DNA of 64,000 nt from Longimicrobiales bacterium (lineage in GTDB: Bacteria > Gemmatimonadota > Gemmatimonadetes > Longimicrobiales > Gaopeijiaceae), in NCBI GenBank assembly GCA_951813395.1, contig OX638356.1, positions 1,777,340-1,841,339 on the forward strand, written 5' to 3'. Of this stretch, positions 27,741-37,146 are shown one piece after another. Position 1 is the first letter of the stretch, and every line of letters starts with the position of its first letter. The notes below the pieces were generated by a model. It was not told the origin of the DNA, searched no databases, and saw nothing but the letters and a program-made list of their open reading frames with translations. Made by a program: the position numbers and the translations under genes.

Positions 27741-30260
27741 CTATGGAATCAGCCGCCTCGGCCCGGGCCTCAGCAGGAACACCCCCTCGTACATGCTGGT
27801 GACCACCACCGTACCGCTCTCGAAGTATGGGTACGCGGTCCACGCGCCCACGAATCCCGGCGGATCCCCCTCGTACGGCGTGGTGTCGAACCAGCCGATC
27901 TCGACCGGCGCCTCGGGGTCGCTGATGTCGAAGAGGCGGAAGCCGGCCTGGTAGTTGGCCTGGTACATCCGGTCGCCCTTGACGTACAGGTTGTGATCCG
28001 TGGCCCCTGAGGGACCGTCGACGCTGCCCACCAGGATCGGGTCGTCCAGCTCCGCCACGTCGAAGATGAAGGTCCGCGTGGCGGGCGCCGTGCCGACCAG
28101 TTCGTCCAGCTCGTCGTCCAGGTAGTAGTAGCGCTGGTCGTCGGTGAGCCAGCCCTGGTGCACGTAGGCCAGCCCGGGATAGGTGGCCGTGCCCACCGGG
28201 GCCGGCGCCTCCTTGTCGGTGACGTCGATGATCCGAAGCGCGGTTTCGTTGGACGCGAAGCAGAGTTCACGCCCCTGGAAGCGGTCGTCCGGTCCGTGGT
28301 AGACGACGCACTGGGCGTCGTGGGTGCGTCCCGGGTAGATCAGCCCCTCGGTGTCGGTGAAGCAGCCGGCGAAGACGGGGGACTTCGGATCTCGCACGTC
28401 GACCATGTGGAGGCCGCCCCCGCACGTCTGGCCGCCGCCGCTCGCCCCGACCGGGAAGGCGAAGCCGCTCTGGGTGTCGAGGACGAGGTTGTGGCCGCTC
28501 GCGATACCGCGGTAGACCGCGTCCGGAGCGAATTCGGACGGATCCGGACCGGAATCCCGCAGCCGCGTGAGGTCGAAGACGACGAGGCCGTGGTCGCCCG
28601 CGCCGTCGCCGGTGAAGAAGAGGTGGTCGGCGTAGACCTTCAGGTCGCGCGCGCCGCTCGGGTTGGCGGGGACCACGCCCACGTACCGGGGGGAGGCCGC
28701 GTCGGTGACGTCGACGATCGCCGCGCCTCCGGAGCGGCCCACCAGCGCGTATTCCCGGCCCGTGGCGGGGTCGATCCAGCCCCAGACGTCGCTGACCCGC
28801 TCGCCGGGCGCGCCGCCGAGGGCGGAGGTGGGCAGGAACGCGAGGAGGTCGACGCCGTCGCACGCGAACCCCGCGGCCGCGCCGTCGGAGCAGCGCACTT
28901 CACCGTCGGTGACCGCTTCGAGGCCGTCGCCGGGCCGAAGCGGCCCCGCGGGCGCTGACCACTCGCCGTCGGGCTCCCGCGTGAACACATGGGCGGTGCC
29001 CGCACCCCCGTCGGCCCCGGGCGCGCCCACGACCGCCACCGTGGGCGCGACGGCGAGCGCGGCGCCGAAGGCGGCTCCCGGGCCGGCCGCGCTTTCCACG
29101 GATGCATCCAGCTGCCAGCCGTCCTCGCGCATCGTGTAGCGGTAAACCCGCCCCGCTCCGGACGCTGCCCCGGGCGCACCGACCCAGAGTTGGTCGCCCA
29201 CGAGTGCGAGCGTGCTGCCGAACCGCCGGGGCTCGACGGGACGGTCCCGGGCCGCGGCCGCGCCGGCGTCGGCAGCAGCCTGGTCAGGCGCGGGCTCGGG
29301 GTGCTCGGGACTGGGCGGCGCCAGGACCTGCTCCTTGTCCCACACCCCGTCCGTTCCCCGGCCGAACACGTACACGGCGCCCGCGCCCTGGCCCGACCCG
29401 GGCGCGCCGACCACGAGCCGATTTCCCCCGCGAGCGATGGCCGCGCCGAACCGGGCATCGGCATCCGCGGAATCCGGGTACAGCGGTGCCGCCGGGGTCC
29501 ATCCCCCCTCGCCGCGGCTGATGACGAACACCACGCCTCCGCCGGCCGCCCCCTCGGAGGACAAGAGCAGCTCGTCGCCGTCCAGCGCCAGCGCCCAGAG
29601 GTCTTCGGCCTGGGCCCCGGGGAACTGGATCATGGTTGGAGGCTCCCATCCGCGTACGGGGTGCCGGGTGAAGACGTGCACCGCGGGAGGTTTCGCCCCG
29701 TCGCGCCCTACCGCGACCGCCACCCGATTCCCTTGCACGGCCACGGTCCGAGGCGGGGGCTGCAGGATTCGCATGACACCCGCGAAGTCCACCGCGGCGG
29801 CTCCGGGTCCCGCCTGGTCCTCCGGGCCGGCCTGCGCCTCGGCGCCCGCCCGGTCCCCCGGGTCCGCCAACGCTTCTGCGGTCGGCATGTCCAGGAGCTC
29901 CAGACTCGTCTCATGTCCCCAGCCCCCGCTCCCGGCGTCGCGGAAAAGGTGCGCTCCGAGCCGCACGTCCGGATCGCCCGCCCCCACGGCCACCCACCCG
30001 TCCCGCCATTGCAGCGACGGCGACCACCGCTGTCCCGCGGCCGCCGTCGCGGGCACCGACATCGTCCCGGCCAGCACCCACGCGCCTCCCGCGGACCGCG
30101 TGTACCGGTACAGCGCCGCCGGCCCCCGCGCCGATCCCGGCTTCCCGACGATCACCGTCTCGCCCGCCACGGCCACCATGCTGCCGAAGTCGTCCTGGGC
30201 CAGGGCGGGACCCGCAACCGCACATAGCGCCGTGATGGCGCCCACCGTCACCTTGAACAT
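27741..30260 (-). CDS. large exported FG-GAP / LVIVD (choice-of-anchor B type) protein
   Basis: 839 residues from ATG 30260 with GGGAGAAA upstream. A signal peptide (FKVTVGAITALCAVAGPALA) is followed by FG-GAP-like repeats built on the pattern 'VGAPGSGQGAGAVYVFGRG' and 'LVGDQLWVGAPGAASGAGRVY' (about 30-430), and then LVIVD-type repeats (about 480-830): AAIVDVTDAASPRYVGVVPA, LHMVDVRDPKSPVFAGCFTD, LRIIDVTDKEAPAPVGTATY, FRLFDISDPEAPVEIGWFDT. Such proteins (choice-of-anchor B family) are surface or secreted; their ligands are unknown. It is divergent from the selenoprotein/hut genes. Confidence 0.8.
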   Translation of the reverse strand: MFKVTVGAITALCAVAGPALAQDDFGSMVAVAGETVIVGKPGSARGPAALYRYTRSAGGAWVLAGTMSVPATAAAGQRWSPSLQWRDGWVAVGAGDPDVRLGAHLFRDAGSGGWGHETSLELLDMPTAEALADPGDRAGAEAQAGPEDQAGPGAAAVDFAGVMRILQPPPRTVAVQGNRVAVAVGRDGAKPPAVHVFTRHPVRGWEPPTMIQFPGAQAEDLWALALDGDELLLSSEGAAGGGVVFVISRGEGGWTPAAPLYPDSADADARFGAAIARGGNRLVVGAPGSGQGAGAVYVFGRGTDGVWDKEQVLAPPSPEHPEPAPDQAAADAGAAAARDRPVEPRRFGSTLALVGDQLWVGAPGAASGAGRVYRYTMREDGWQLDASVESAAGPGAAFGAALAVAPTVAVVGAPGADGGAGTAHVFTREPDGEWSAPAGPLRPGDGLEAVTDGEVRCSDGAAAGFACDGVDLLAFLPTSALGGAPGERVSDVWGWIDPATGREYALVGRSGGAAIVDVTDAASPRYVGVVPANPSGARDLKVYADHLFFTGDGAGDHGLVVFDLTRLRDSGPDPSEFAPDAVYRGIASGHNLVLDTQSGFAFPVGASGGGQTCGGGLHMVDVRDPKSPVFAGCFTDTEGLIYPGRTHDAQCVVYHGPDDRFQGRELCFASNETALRIIDVTDKEAPAPVGTATYPGLAYVHQGWLTDDQRYYYLDDELDELVGTAPATRTFIFDVAELDDPILVGSVDGPSGATDHNLYVKGDRMYQANYQAGFRLFDISDPEAPVEIGWFDTTPYEGDPPGFVGAWTAYPYFESGTVVVTSMYEGVFLLRPGPRRLIP

Positions 30261-30343
30261 CGTTTTCTCCCGGCTGTAGGCTGATCCAACAAGCTGAGGA
30301 TAGATTCCACGACCGGCAAACCCGTGACCAGGAGCCGGAGCAC

Positions 30344-30949
30344 ATGGCACACATCAGGTACGTCGCGCGCTCGGACGCGGGCGAATTGCTCGCGGAGCTC
30401 TACGACCGGTACTCGGACTCCGGGGGACGGCTGGACAACATCCTGCGGATCCATTCCCTGAATCCGCCCACGATGCAGCACCACTACGACCTCTACCGGC
30501 ACCTGATGGCGGGTCCGTCCCCACTGTCGCGCGTCCAGAGGGAGATGATCGCCGTGGCGGTTTCGGCCGAGAACGATTGCTTCTACTGAATCCGGCACCA
30601 CGGGGCGGGTCTCCGTCGACTCACCGGCAATGCCGATCTTGCCGAGGCGCTGGCGTGCGGGCAGCGACCGCGCGCGCTGGCCGCGGCCGACGCGGCGATG
30701 CTCGACTACGCGGTCAAGCTGACCCGGGATCCGGGGAGCATGGAGGCGGATGACGTCGACCGGCTCAGGGATGTCGGTTTTGACGACCGCGCAGTCCTCG
30801 ACATCTGTCAGGTCGTGTCCTACTACAACTACGTGAATCGTCTGGCCGACGGCCTGGGCGTTGAGTTGGAGGAGGAGTGGGACGACGCTCGCCCCACGCC
30901 GGCATCACGCCCCGCGCCTGGCGACGACAAGCGCCGCGACCGCCCATGA
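30344..30949 (+). CDS. AhpD-like peroxidase-related selenoprotein (TGA at codon 82 read as Sec)
   Basis: 201 residues if the TGA at 30587-30589 is read through. The frame before it (MAHIRYVARSDAGELLAELY, SRVQREMIAVAVSAENDCFY) and after it (IRHHGAGLRRLTG, LDYAVKLTRDPGSMEADDVD, VLDICQVVSYYNYVNRLADG) together form one complete carboxymuconolactone-decarboxylase/AhpD-type peroxidase-related protein. The TGA sits exactly at the second Cys of the CxxC redox motif (C79-F-Y-U82), followed by the conserved His pair. A SECIS-like hairpin lies at the right distance. The far stop overlaps hutH as ATGA, so full-length reading is built into the operon. RBS GGAG precedes ATG 30344. AhpD-like selenoproteins are known in other bacteria. 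The alternative, a nonsense mutation, is less likely but not excluded; no sel genes are in view. Confidence 0.85.
30587..30627 (+). promoter_or_regulatory. putative bacterial SECIS element
   Basis: Directly after the TGA, CCGG (30592-30595) can pair with CCGG (30624-30627), and inside it ACGG (30600-30603) pairs with CCGT (30613-30616), leaving a loop that ends in GGTCT (30608-30612). GGTCT occupies bases +22 to +26 counted from the T of TGA, the same place as the SelB-recognised GGUCU loop in the E. coli fdhF SECIS. The stem pairing is my manual folding. Confidence 0.7.
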
Positions 30950-32580
30950 TCACGGTCGACGGACAAGGACTGACGCTGGCGGAACTGGAAGCCGTGGCGC
31001 GGGAACGCCGCCCGGTGCGCCTGCACGCGGAGGCTGCCCAACGCGTACGCAACGCGCGCGCCCTCCTCGAGGTGCTTCTTCGCGGCGACCGGCCGATCTA
31101 CGGAGTGAACACGGGGTTCGGCAGGCTCGCCGACGTGCGCATTTCCCCCGCCGACCAGCGCGCCCTGCAGCGCAACATGGTCCGCAGCCATGCCGCGGGC
31201 GTCGGGCGCCGGCTGCCGGCGGAGGAGGTCCGGGCCATCATGCTGCTCCGTGCCAATACGCTGGCGCGCGGGCAGTCGGGCTGTCGGCTCGTCGTCGTGG
31301 AGCGGCTGCTCGATCTCCTGAATCACGGTGTGCATCCGGAGGTGCCGGAGATCGGGTCGGTCGGCGCAAGCGGGGACCTCGCGCCGCTGGCGCATGTGGC
31401 CCTCGTGCTGACGGGGGAAGGGCAGGCCGAGCAGAACGGGGAGTTGAAGGACGCCGCCGAGGTGCTCCGCGCCGTCGATGTCGAGCCCCTCGACCTCTCC
31501 GAAAAGGAGGCGGTGGCGCTCATCAACGGCACTCAGGCGACGACCGGAATCGGAGCGCTTGCGCTTTGTCGCTTCGCCCGTGCCCTCGACGCGGCCGATG
31601 TCGCGGGGGCCATGTCGCTGGAGGGCCTCAAGGGCACCCCGGATCCGTTCCGAAGCGAAATCCACGCTGCCCGTCCGCATCCGGGCCAGATTTCGACCGC
31701 CCGGCGGCTGTGGTCGCTGCTGCAGGGATCCGGGATCCGCGAGTCGCATCGTACCGGAGACCCGCGCGTGCAGGATGCCTACTCGCTGCGGTGCATGCCG
31801 CAGGTGCACGGCGCGGCGAGGGAGGCATGCGGCTACGCACACCGCATTCTGGCCACCGAAGCGAATTCGACCACCGACAACCCGCTGGTCCTGCCGAGGG
31901 GGGCCGCGCGGGACGGGCGGGGGACGGACGCCGGCGCCGACGGGGAGGGCGCGGCTGGTGAACCGGCTCCGGGAATGGTGATCAGCGGAGGCAACTTCCA
32001 CGCTCAGATCGTCGCCCAGTGCCTGGACCTCGTGGCCATCGCGGCCGCCGACATGGCGTCGATTTGCGAGCGGCGGATCGACCGCCTGCTCAATCCCGAC
32101 CTCTCGGGACTGCCCGCCTTCCTCACGACACGGCCCGGCACCCGTTCGGGGCTGATGATCGCCCAGGTAACCGCCGCCGACGCGCTGTCCGAGATGCGCG
32201 TCCTTGCGACGCCTGCGAGTATCGATTCCGTGTCGACCAGCGCTTCCCAGGAGGATCACGTCTCCATGGGCATGGCCGCCGCCAGAAAGGTGCGACGGAG
32301 CGTGGAGCTTCTCGAGACCGTTCTCGCGGCCGAGTTCCTGTGCGCCGCCCAGGCGGTGGAGTTCCACCGTCCGCTCCGCGCGGGAGACGGTGTGGAGCGT
32401 GCGCTGGCAAGGGTGCGAGACCATGTCCCGCGCCTGACCGGGGACCGGCCCCTCGGTACCGACCTGGAGACGCTCGCGGCGCTGGTTCGTGCGGGTGAGC
32501 TGTCGCAGCCGGAAGCTGTCGACGAGGCCGGCCACGATGCCGCGGACGGGGATTCCGACGGCTTGCACCGCCAGACCTGA
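30946..32580 (+). CDS. hutH: histidine ammonia-lyase
   Basis: 544 residues from ATG 30946, which overlaps the selenoprotein stop. Converts L-histidine to trans-urocanate and ammonia, the first step of histidine breakdown. The MIO cofactor triad Ala-Ser-Gly lies in [31 protein letters not shown]-like [11 protein letters not shown], and [11 protein letters not shown] are also conserved. An unusual Gly/Asp/Ala-rich insert of about 25 residues (after [10 protein letters not shown], before MVISGGNFH) is not typical. Extra open frame to 30877 is rejected in favour of the ATGA overlap. Confidence 0.96.
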   Translation: MITVDGQGLTLAELEAVARERRPVRLHAEAAQRVRNARALLEVLLRGDRPIYGVNTGFGRLADVRISPADQRALQRNMVRSHAAGVGRRLPAEEVRAIMLLRANTLARGQSGCRLVVVERLLDLLNHGVHPEVPEIGSVGASGDLAPLAHVALVLTGEGQAEQNGELKDAAEVLRAVDVEPLDLSEKEAVALINGTQATTGIGALALCRFARALDAADVAGAMSLEGLKGTPDPFRSEIHAARPHPGQISTARRLWSLLQGSGIRESHRTGDPRVQDAYSLRCMPQVHGAAREACGYAHRILATEANSTTDNPLVLPRGAARDGRGTDAGADGEGAAGEPAPGMVISGGNFHAQIVAQCLDLVAIAAADMASICERRIDRLLNPDLSGLPAFLTTRPGTRSGLMIAQVTAADALSEMRVLATPASIDSVSTSASQEDHVSMGMAAARKVRRSVELLETVLAAEFLCAAQAVEFHRPLRAGDGVERALARVRDHVPRLTGDRPLGTDLETLAALVRAGELSQPEAVDEAGHDAADGDSDGLHRQT

Positions 32581-32593
32581 GGAGACCGGGGAG

Positions 32594-34261
32594 ATGGCAA
32601 CGACGATCACCGGCGGGGCACGCACGATCCGGGCTCCCCGCGGCGCGACGCCCACCTGCAAGGGATGGACCCAGGAAGCGGTGCTGCGGATGCTGATGAA
32701 CAATCTCGATCCCGAGGTGGCCGAGAAGCCGGAGGATCTGGTGGTCTACGGCGGGACGGGCAGGGCAGCACGGACATGGGCCGCCTTCGACGCGATTGTG
32801 GCGGCGTTGCGGGCGCTGGAAGACGACGAGACGCTGCTGGTGCAATCCGGGAAGCCCGTGGGCGTCTTCCGCACTCACGCCCACGCGCCTCGCGTGCTGA
32901 TCGCCAACTCGAACCTGGTTGGGCGCTGGGCCAACTGGGAGCACTTTCACGAGCTGGAGCGCCAGGGGCTCATGATGTACGGTCAGATGACCGCGGGCTC
33001 CTGGATCTACATCGGCACCCAGGGGATCCTGCAGGGCACCTACGAGACCTTCGGCGCCATCGCGCGGACCCACTTCGGCGGATCCCTGGCGGGACGCTGG
33101 ATCCTCACGGGCGGGATGGGGGGCATGGGCGGCGCACAACCCCTGGCGGGCACGATGAACGGGGCTGCGGTGCTCGTCGTCGAAGTGGATCCCGAGCGGA
33201 TCCGGCGCCGGCTCGAGAGCCGCTACTGCGACCGCATGACACGCGATCTCGACGAGGCCGTCGGCTGGGTGCTGGGGGCTGCCGGGGCGGGGGAGGCGCT
33301 CTCGGTGGGACTGGTCGGCAACTGCGCCGATGTGCTCCCGGAGCTGATCCGGCGCGGCGTGACGCCCGACGTCGTGACCGACCAGACCTCGGCCCACGAT
33401 CCGGTGGACGGCTATGTGCCCGCCGGCCTCTCGATCGACGAGGCCGCCGTCTTGCGACAACGCGATCGAGCCGGGTATCGCCGGCACGCGATGGCATCGA
33501 TCCGCAGACACTGCGAGGCCATCGTGGAGATGGCCGGGCGCGGCGCGGTAGCCGTCGACTACGGCAACAACCTCCGCGGTTACGCGCGGGACGCGGGCTT
33601 CGACAACGCCTTCGCCTACCCGGGCTTCGTGCCCGCCTACGTGCGCCCCCTGTTCTGCCTCGGCAAGGGACCGTTCCGGTGGGTCGCGCTTTCGGGCGAC
33701 CCCGCCGACATCCACCGAACCGACGACCTCGTGCTGGAGATGTTCCCCGACGACGAGCACCTCTGTCGCTGGATCCGGATGGCGCGGGAACAAGTGGCGT
33801 TCCAGGGGCTGCCCGCGCGGATCTGCTGGTTGGGGCAGGGAGAGAGGGCGGCGTTCGGCGTCGCCATGAACGATCTGGTCGCCAGCGGCGAGTTATCCGC
33901 CCCGATCGTGATCGGACGCGACCACCTCGACACGGGCTCGGTGGCGTCACCCTTCCGCGAAACCGAAGCGATGAAGGACGGAACCGACGCCGTGGCGGAC
34001 TGGCCGGTCCTCAATGCGCTCCTCAACACGGCGTCCGGCGCGAGCTGGGTGTCGTTCCACCACGGCGGAGGCGTGGGCATCGGGGACTCGTTGCACGCGG
34101 GCCAGGTCCTCGTGGCCGACGGCACCCCCGGGATGCGGACCCGGATCGAGCGCGTGCTGACCAACGATCCCGGACTCGGCGTGGCCAGGCACGCGGATGC
34201 CGGATACGAAGAGGCCATCGCGACGGCTCGCGAGAAGGGGGTCCGGATCCCGATGCCGTGA
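32594..34261 (+). CDS. hutU: urocanate hydratase
   Basis: 555 residues, the usual length. NAD-dependent conversion of urocanate to imidazolone propionate. Signatures: [46 protein letters not shown] (NAD site), DQTSAHDP and [16 protein letters not shown] 32594 follows GGGGAG, 13 bases after the hutH stop. Transcribed with hutH. Confidence 0.97.
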   Translation: MATTITGGARTIRAPRGATPTCKGWTQEAVLRMLMNNLDPEVAEKPEDLVVYGGTGRAARTWAAFDAIVAALRALEDDETLLVQSGKPVGVFRTHAHAPRVLIANSNLVGRWANWEHFHELERQGLMMYGQMTAGSWIYIGTQGILQGTYETFGAIARTHFGGSLAGRWILTGGMGGMGGAQPLAGTMNGAAVLVVEVDPERIRRRLESRYCDRMTRDLDEAVGWVLGAAGAGEALSVGLVGNCADVLPELIRRGVTPDVVTDQTSAHDPVDGYVPAGLSIDEAAVLRQRDRAGYRRHAMASIRRHCEAIVEMAGRGAVAVDYGNNLRGYARDAGFDNAFAYPGFVPAYVRPLFCLGKGPFRWVALSGDPADIHRTDDLVLEMFPDDEHLCRWIRMAREQVAFQGLPARICWLGQGERAAFGVAMNDLVASGELSAPIVIGRDHLDTGSVASPFRETEAMKDGTDAVADWPVLNALLNTASGASWVSFHHGGGVGIGDSLHAGQVLVADGTPGMRTRIERVLTNDPGLGVARHADAGYEEAIATAREKGVRIPMP

Positions 34262-34309
34262 CATGGAGGGCGCTGGCGGGCATCGGCGGGCGTCGCAGGC
34301 GCGGCCGCC

Positions 34310-35773
34310 TCAGCCCCCCGGCCCCAGTCCCCGCACGGCGTCCGCATACGCGCGGCCAACCGCCTCCTCGCGCGGGTGACGCCCGTCCCTCACCATCCAC
34401 TCTCCTCCGACCATCACGTCACGCACCGGGTTGTCCGTTCCGGAGAAGATCCACGAATCGAGCACGGCGTGACCGCGGCGCCCCACCAGCGCAGGGTGGT
34501 CCGCGTCGAGAACCACCAGATCCGCGCGCATCCCGCGCTCGATGCTGCCGCAGTCCACGGCCAGCGCCCGGGACCCGCCCCGCCAGGCCCGTCGAAGGAG
34601 CGCCCCACCCGCGCCGGAGAGCGCCGCGCCCCCGGCTCCCGGTCCGGCGTCCCCCGGCACGCCACGGCTCTCCAACGCCAGCCGCTGCCCGTAGTCCAGC
34701 AGGCGCAGTTCCTCGACCGGGCTGCGCGACACGTGACTGTCCGTGCCGATGCCGAAGCTTCCGCCCGCCGCCGCAAAGGTGCGCAGCGGAAACAGCCCGT
34801 CACCCAGATTGGCCTCGGTGGTCGGGCACAGTCCCACCACCGCGCCCCGCCGTGCGACGGCGTCCAGCTCCGCTTCGGTCGCGTGCGTGGCGTGAATCAG
34901 GCACCACCGTTCGTCGACAGGCGCGTGTTCCAGGAGCCACTCCACGGGGGGCGCGCCCCGGTCGGCAACACACTCGCGCACCTCTCGCCGCTGCTCGGCC
35001 ACGTGAACGTGCACGCAGGCGGTATCGCCTCCGGCGCTCCCGGCGAGGCGCGCCGCCAACCGGTGAAACGAACGCGGGGACGCCCCTCTCAGGCTGTGCA
35101 GCGCCCATCCCAGGGACACGGAGGGGTCGTCCCGCTCCTCGCTCCGCAGCAGCTCGTGCAACCGGGCCGCGCCCGCCATGTCCATCTGGAACCGCTTCTG
35201 ACCGCCTGCGAGCGGCCTGCCGCCGAAACCGCCCGAATCGTACACCGCCGGCAGGTGCACCAGGCGCATCCCCGCCGTCCGGGCCGCGGCCAGGATGCGC
35301 CGGCTCATCTCCGCGGGATCGTCGTATGCGCCGCCTCCGGGCGGGTGGTGGAGGTAGTGGAATTCGCCGACGCAGGTAAAGCCGGCCTTCAGAAGCTCGA
35401 CATACAGCTGGGCCGTGATCGCCTCCACGTCGTCGGGCGTCAGGCGTTCGAGGAACGAGTACATGACCTCGCGCCAGCCCCGGAACGAATCGGGCCCCGG
35501 TCCCTCGGCCAGGCCCGCCAGCGCGCGCTGGAACGAATGGCTGTGCACGTTCGGGACGCCGGGCACCGCCCACCCCGCCACGCGTTCGCCCCGCAGTTCG
35601 TCGATGCCCGCGTTCACCTCGACGATCCTGCCCCGCCTGTCCACCAGGATCTCGACATCACGCTGCCAGCCGTCCCCGACCAGGATCCGGTCGAACCGCC
35701 AGGCGCGGTACCCGGGGTTTGCATTCAGCGCGTCTTCGGCCACCGTACTCCTCGGCTCGTCGTTGGAACGCAT
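34310..35773 (-). CDS. hutF: formimidoylglutamate deiminase
   Basis: About 487 residues from ATG 35773 (ATG 35794 and TTG 35821 are alternatives). An amidohydrolase that turns N-formimidoyl-glutamate into N-formyl-glutamate, marking the formylglutamate branch of histidine degradation. Metal-site segments: VPNVHSHSFQRAL, VGEFHYLHHPPGG, CVHVHVAEQRREV, CLIHATHATEAELD and GTDSHVSRSPVEELRLL. It faces hutI head to head and hutU tail to tail. The following enzyme HutG is not in this window. Confidence 0.93.
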   Translation of the reverse strand: MRSNDEPRSTVAEDALNANPGYRAWRFDRILVGDGWQRDVEILVDRRGRIVEVNAGIDELRGERVAGWAVPGVPNVHSHSFQRALAGLAEGPGPDSFRGWREVMYSFLERLTPDDVEAITAQLYVELLKAGFTCVGEFHYLHHPPGGGAYDDPAEMSRRILAAARTAGMRLVHLPAVYDSGGFGGRPLAGGQKRFQMDMAGAARLHELLRSEERDDPSVSLGWALHSLRGASPRSFHRLAARLAGSAGGDTACVHVHVAEQRREVRECVADRGAPPVEWLLEHAPVDERWCLIHATHATEAELDAVARRGAVVGLCPTTEANLGDGLFPLRTFAAAGGSFGIGTDSHVSRSPVEELRLLDYGQRLALESRGVPGDAGPGAGGAALSGAGGALLRRAWRGGSRALAVDCGSIERGMRADLVVLDADHPALVGRRGHAVLDSWIFSGTDNPVRDVMVGGEWMVRDGRHPREEAVGRAYADAVRGLGPGG

Positions 35774-35851
35774 TGCGAAGTGGCGCAGAGCCATGCGACA
35801 ATCTCGCGCCAGACGCCTCAATCTATGTCTCCGTCACGGAACCGCCGCCAC

Positions 35852-37078
35852 ATGCCCACCAAGCCCTGGGACCGACTCTGGACGGGCGTCAACCTCGCGA
35901 CCATGACCGATGCGTCCCTGGGGGTCATCCGGCAGGGCGCGATCGCGGCCTCCGGAGGACGGATCGCCTGGCTGGGACGGGAGGCCGATCTGCCGGCAAC
36001 CCACACACGGATGGCCCGGGACGTCGTCGCGTGCGGCGGCGCGTGGCTCACCCCGGGTCTCATCGACTGCCACACCCATATCGTCTTCGGGGGCGACCGA
36101 ACCGCGGACTTCCGTCGCCGGCTCCACGGCGAGTCCTACGCCGACATCGCGAGGAGCGGCGGGGGCATCATGTCCACGGTGCGGGCCACCCGGGCGGCCA
36201 CGAACGAGGACCTGACCGCCCGCGCGGTCGCCAGGGGCCGCGAGCTGTGCTCTTGGGGCGTTACCACCATCGAGGTCAAGTCCGGCTACGGACTGGATCT
36301 GCCAACCGAGTTGCGCATGCTCGAGGTCGCCGCCGGCCTCTCCAGCCAACTTCCGGCGGATATCGCGCCCACGCTGCTCGCCGCGCACACGCTTCCGCCC
36401 GAATACGCCGGACGCCGCCAAGACTACGTCGGCCTCGTCGTCGATCGCATCCTGCCCGCCGCGCTGGAGCAGGGCCACGCGACGGCCATCGACGTCTTCT
36501 GCGAAGACATCGCGTTCACCCCGGCCGAAAGCCGCCGCATCCTGGAAGCCGGGATCGGGGCGGGGCTTCATGGCCGGCTCCACGCCGACCAGCTCACCGA
36601 CCTGGACGGAGGCGCGCTGGCGGCCGCGGTGGGCGCCCGCTCGGCGGACCACCTCGAGTACCTGTCGCGACGGGGAGTCGACGCCATGGCCGGAGCGGAC
36701 GTGTGCGCGGTCCTGCTTCCCGGCGCGGCGTACACCCTGGGGGCGGACCGCAGGCCGCCCGTGCCCGCCCTGCGGCGGGGCGGCGTGACAATGGCCATCG
36801 CCACCGACGCCAACCCCGGTTCCTCGCCGATCACCCATGTGGGCGCGGTGATGAACCTTGCGTGCATCCTCTTCGGGCTCACCCCGGAAGAGTCCCTGCT
36901 GGGCGTGACGGCCGCCGCGGCGAAGGTGCTGGCCCTGGACCATGATCGGGGAACGCTCCGGCCCGGGATGCGCGCCGACTTCGCGCTGTGGGACGTTCGC
37001 GACGTCGTGGAGCTGTGTTACTGGGTCGGAGCCAGTCCACTCCGGTCGCTGGTCAAGGACGCAAACCCCGTCCCGTAG
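35852..37078 (+). CDS. hutI: imidazolonepropionase
   Basis: 408 residues from ATG 35852 (ATG 35825 possible). Hydrolyses imidazolone propionate to N-formimidoyl-glutamate. Amidohydrolase motifs: LIDCHTHIVFGGDRTADF, TTIEVKSGYGLD, LAAHTLPPEYAGR, HGRLHADQLTD and IATDANPGSSPITH. Divergent from hutF with about 80 bases between them, which must hold both promoters; no clear operator could be identified. Confidence 0.96.
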   Translation: MPTKPWDRLWTGVNLATMTDASLGVIRQGAIAASGGRIAWLGREADLPATHTRMARDVVACGGAWLTPGLIDCHTHIVFGGDRTADFRRRLHGESYADIARSGGGIMSTVRATRAATNEDLTARAVARGRELCSWGVTTIEVKSGYGLDLPTELRMLEVAAGLSSQLPADIAPTLLAAHTLPPEYAGRRQDYVGLVVDRILPAALEQGHATAIDVFCEDIAFTPAESRRILEAGIGAGLHGRLHADQLTDLDGGALAAAVGARSADHLEYLSRRGVDAMAGADVCAVLLPGAAYTLGADRRPPVPALRRGGVTMAIATDANPGSSPITHVGAVMNLACILFGLTPEESLLGVTAAAAKVLALDHDRGTLRPGMRADFALWDVRDVVELCYWVGASPLRSLVKDANPVP

Positions 37079-37096
37079 GCCGATCGTTCACCCAAA

Positions 37097-37137
37097 ATGT
37101 CAACTAAAGTTCACAATATGTAAACGATACTTGACAT
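37097..37137. repeat. AT-rich patch with inverted repeat after hutI
   Basis: ATGTCAA (37097-37103) and TTGACAT (37131-37137) are inverted copies flanking an AT-rich core (AAGTTCAC..GTAAACGATAC). The patch is sharply poorer in GC than all its surroundings and lies between the convergent ends of hutI and the repeat-rich exported protein gene. It could be an operator, a terminator region or a leftover of inserted DNA; no T-run is present. Confidence 0.45.
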
Positions 37138-37146
37138 TGCGGTCCC

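Noticed and set aside
30344-30589. The 81-residue frame ending at the TGA as a complete small gene
   Set aside because: The following same-frame sequence completes the protein family, the TGA is at the redox position and a SECIS-like hairpin follows.
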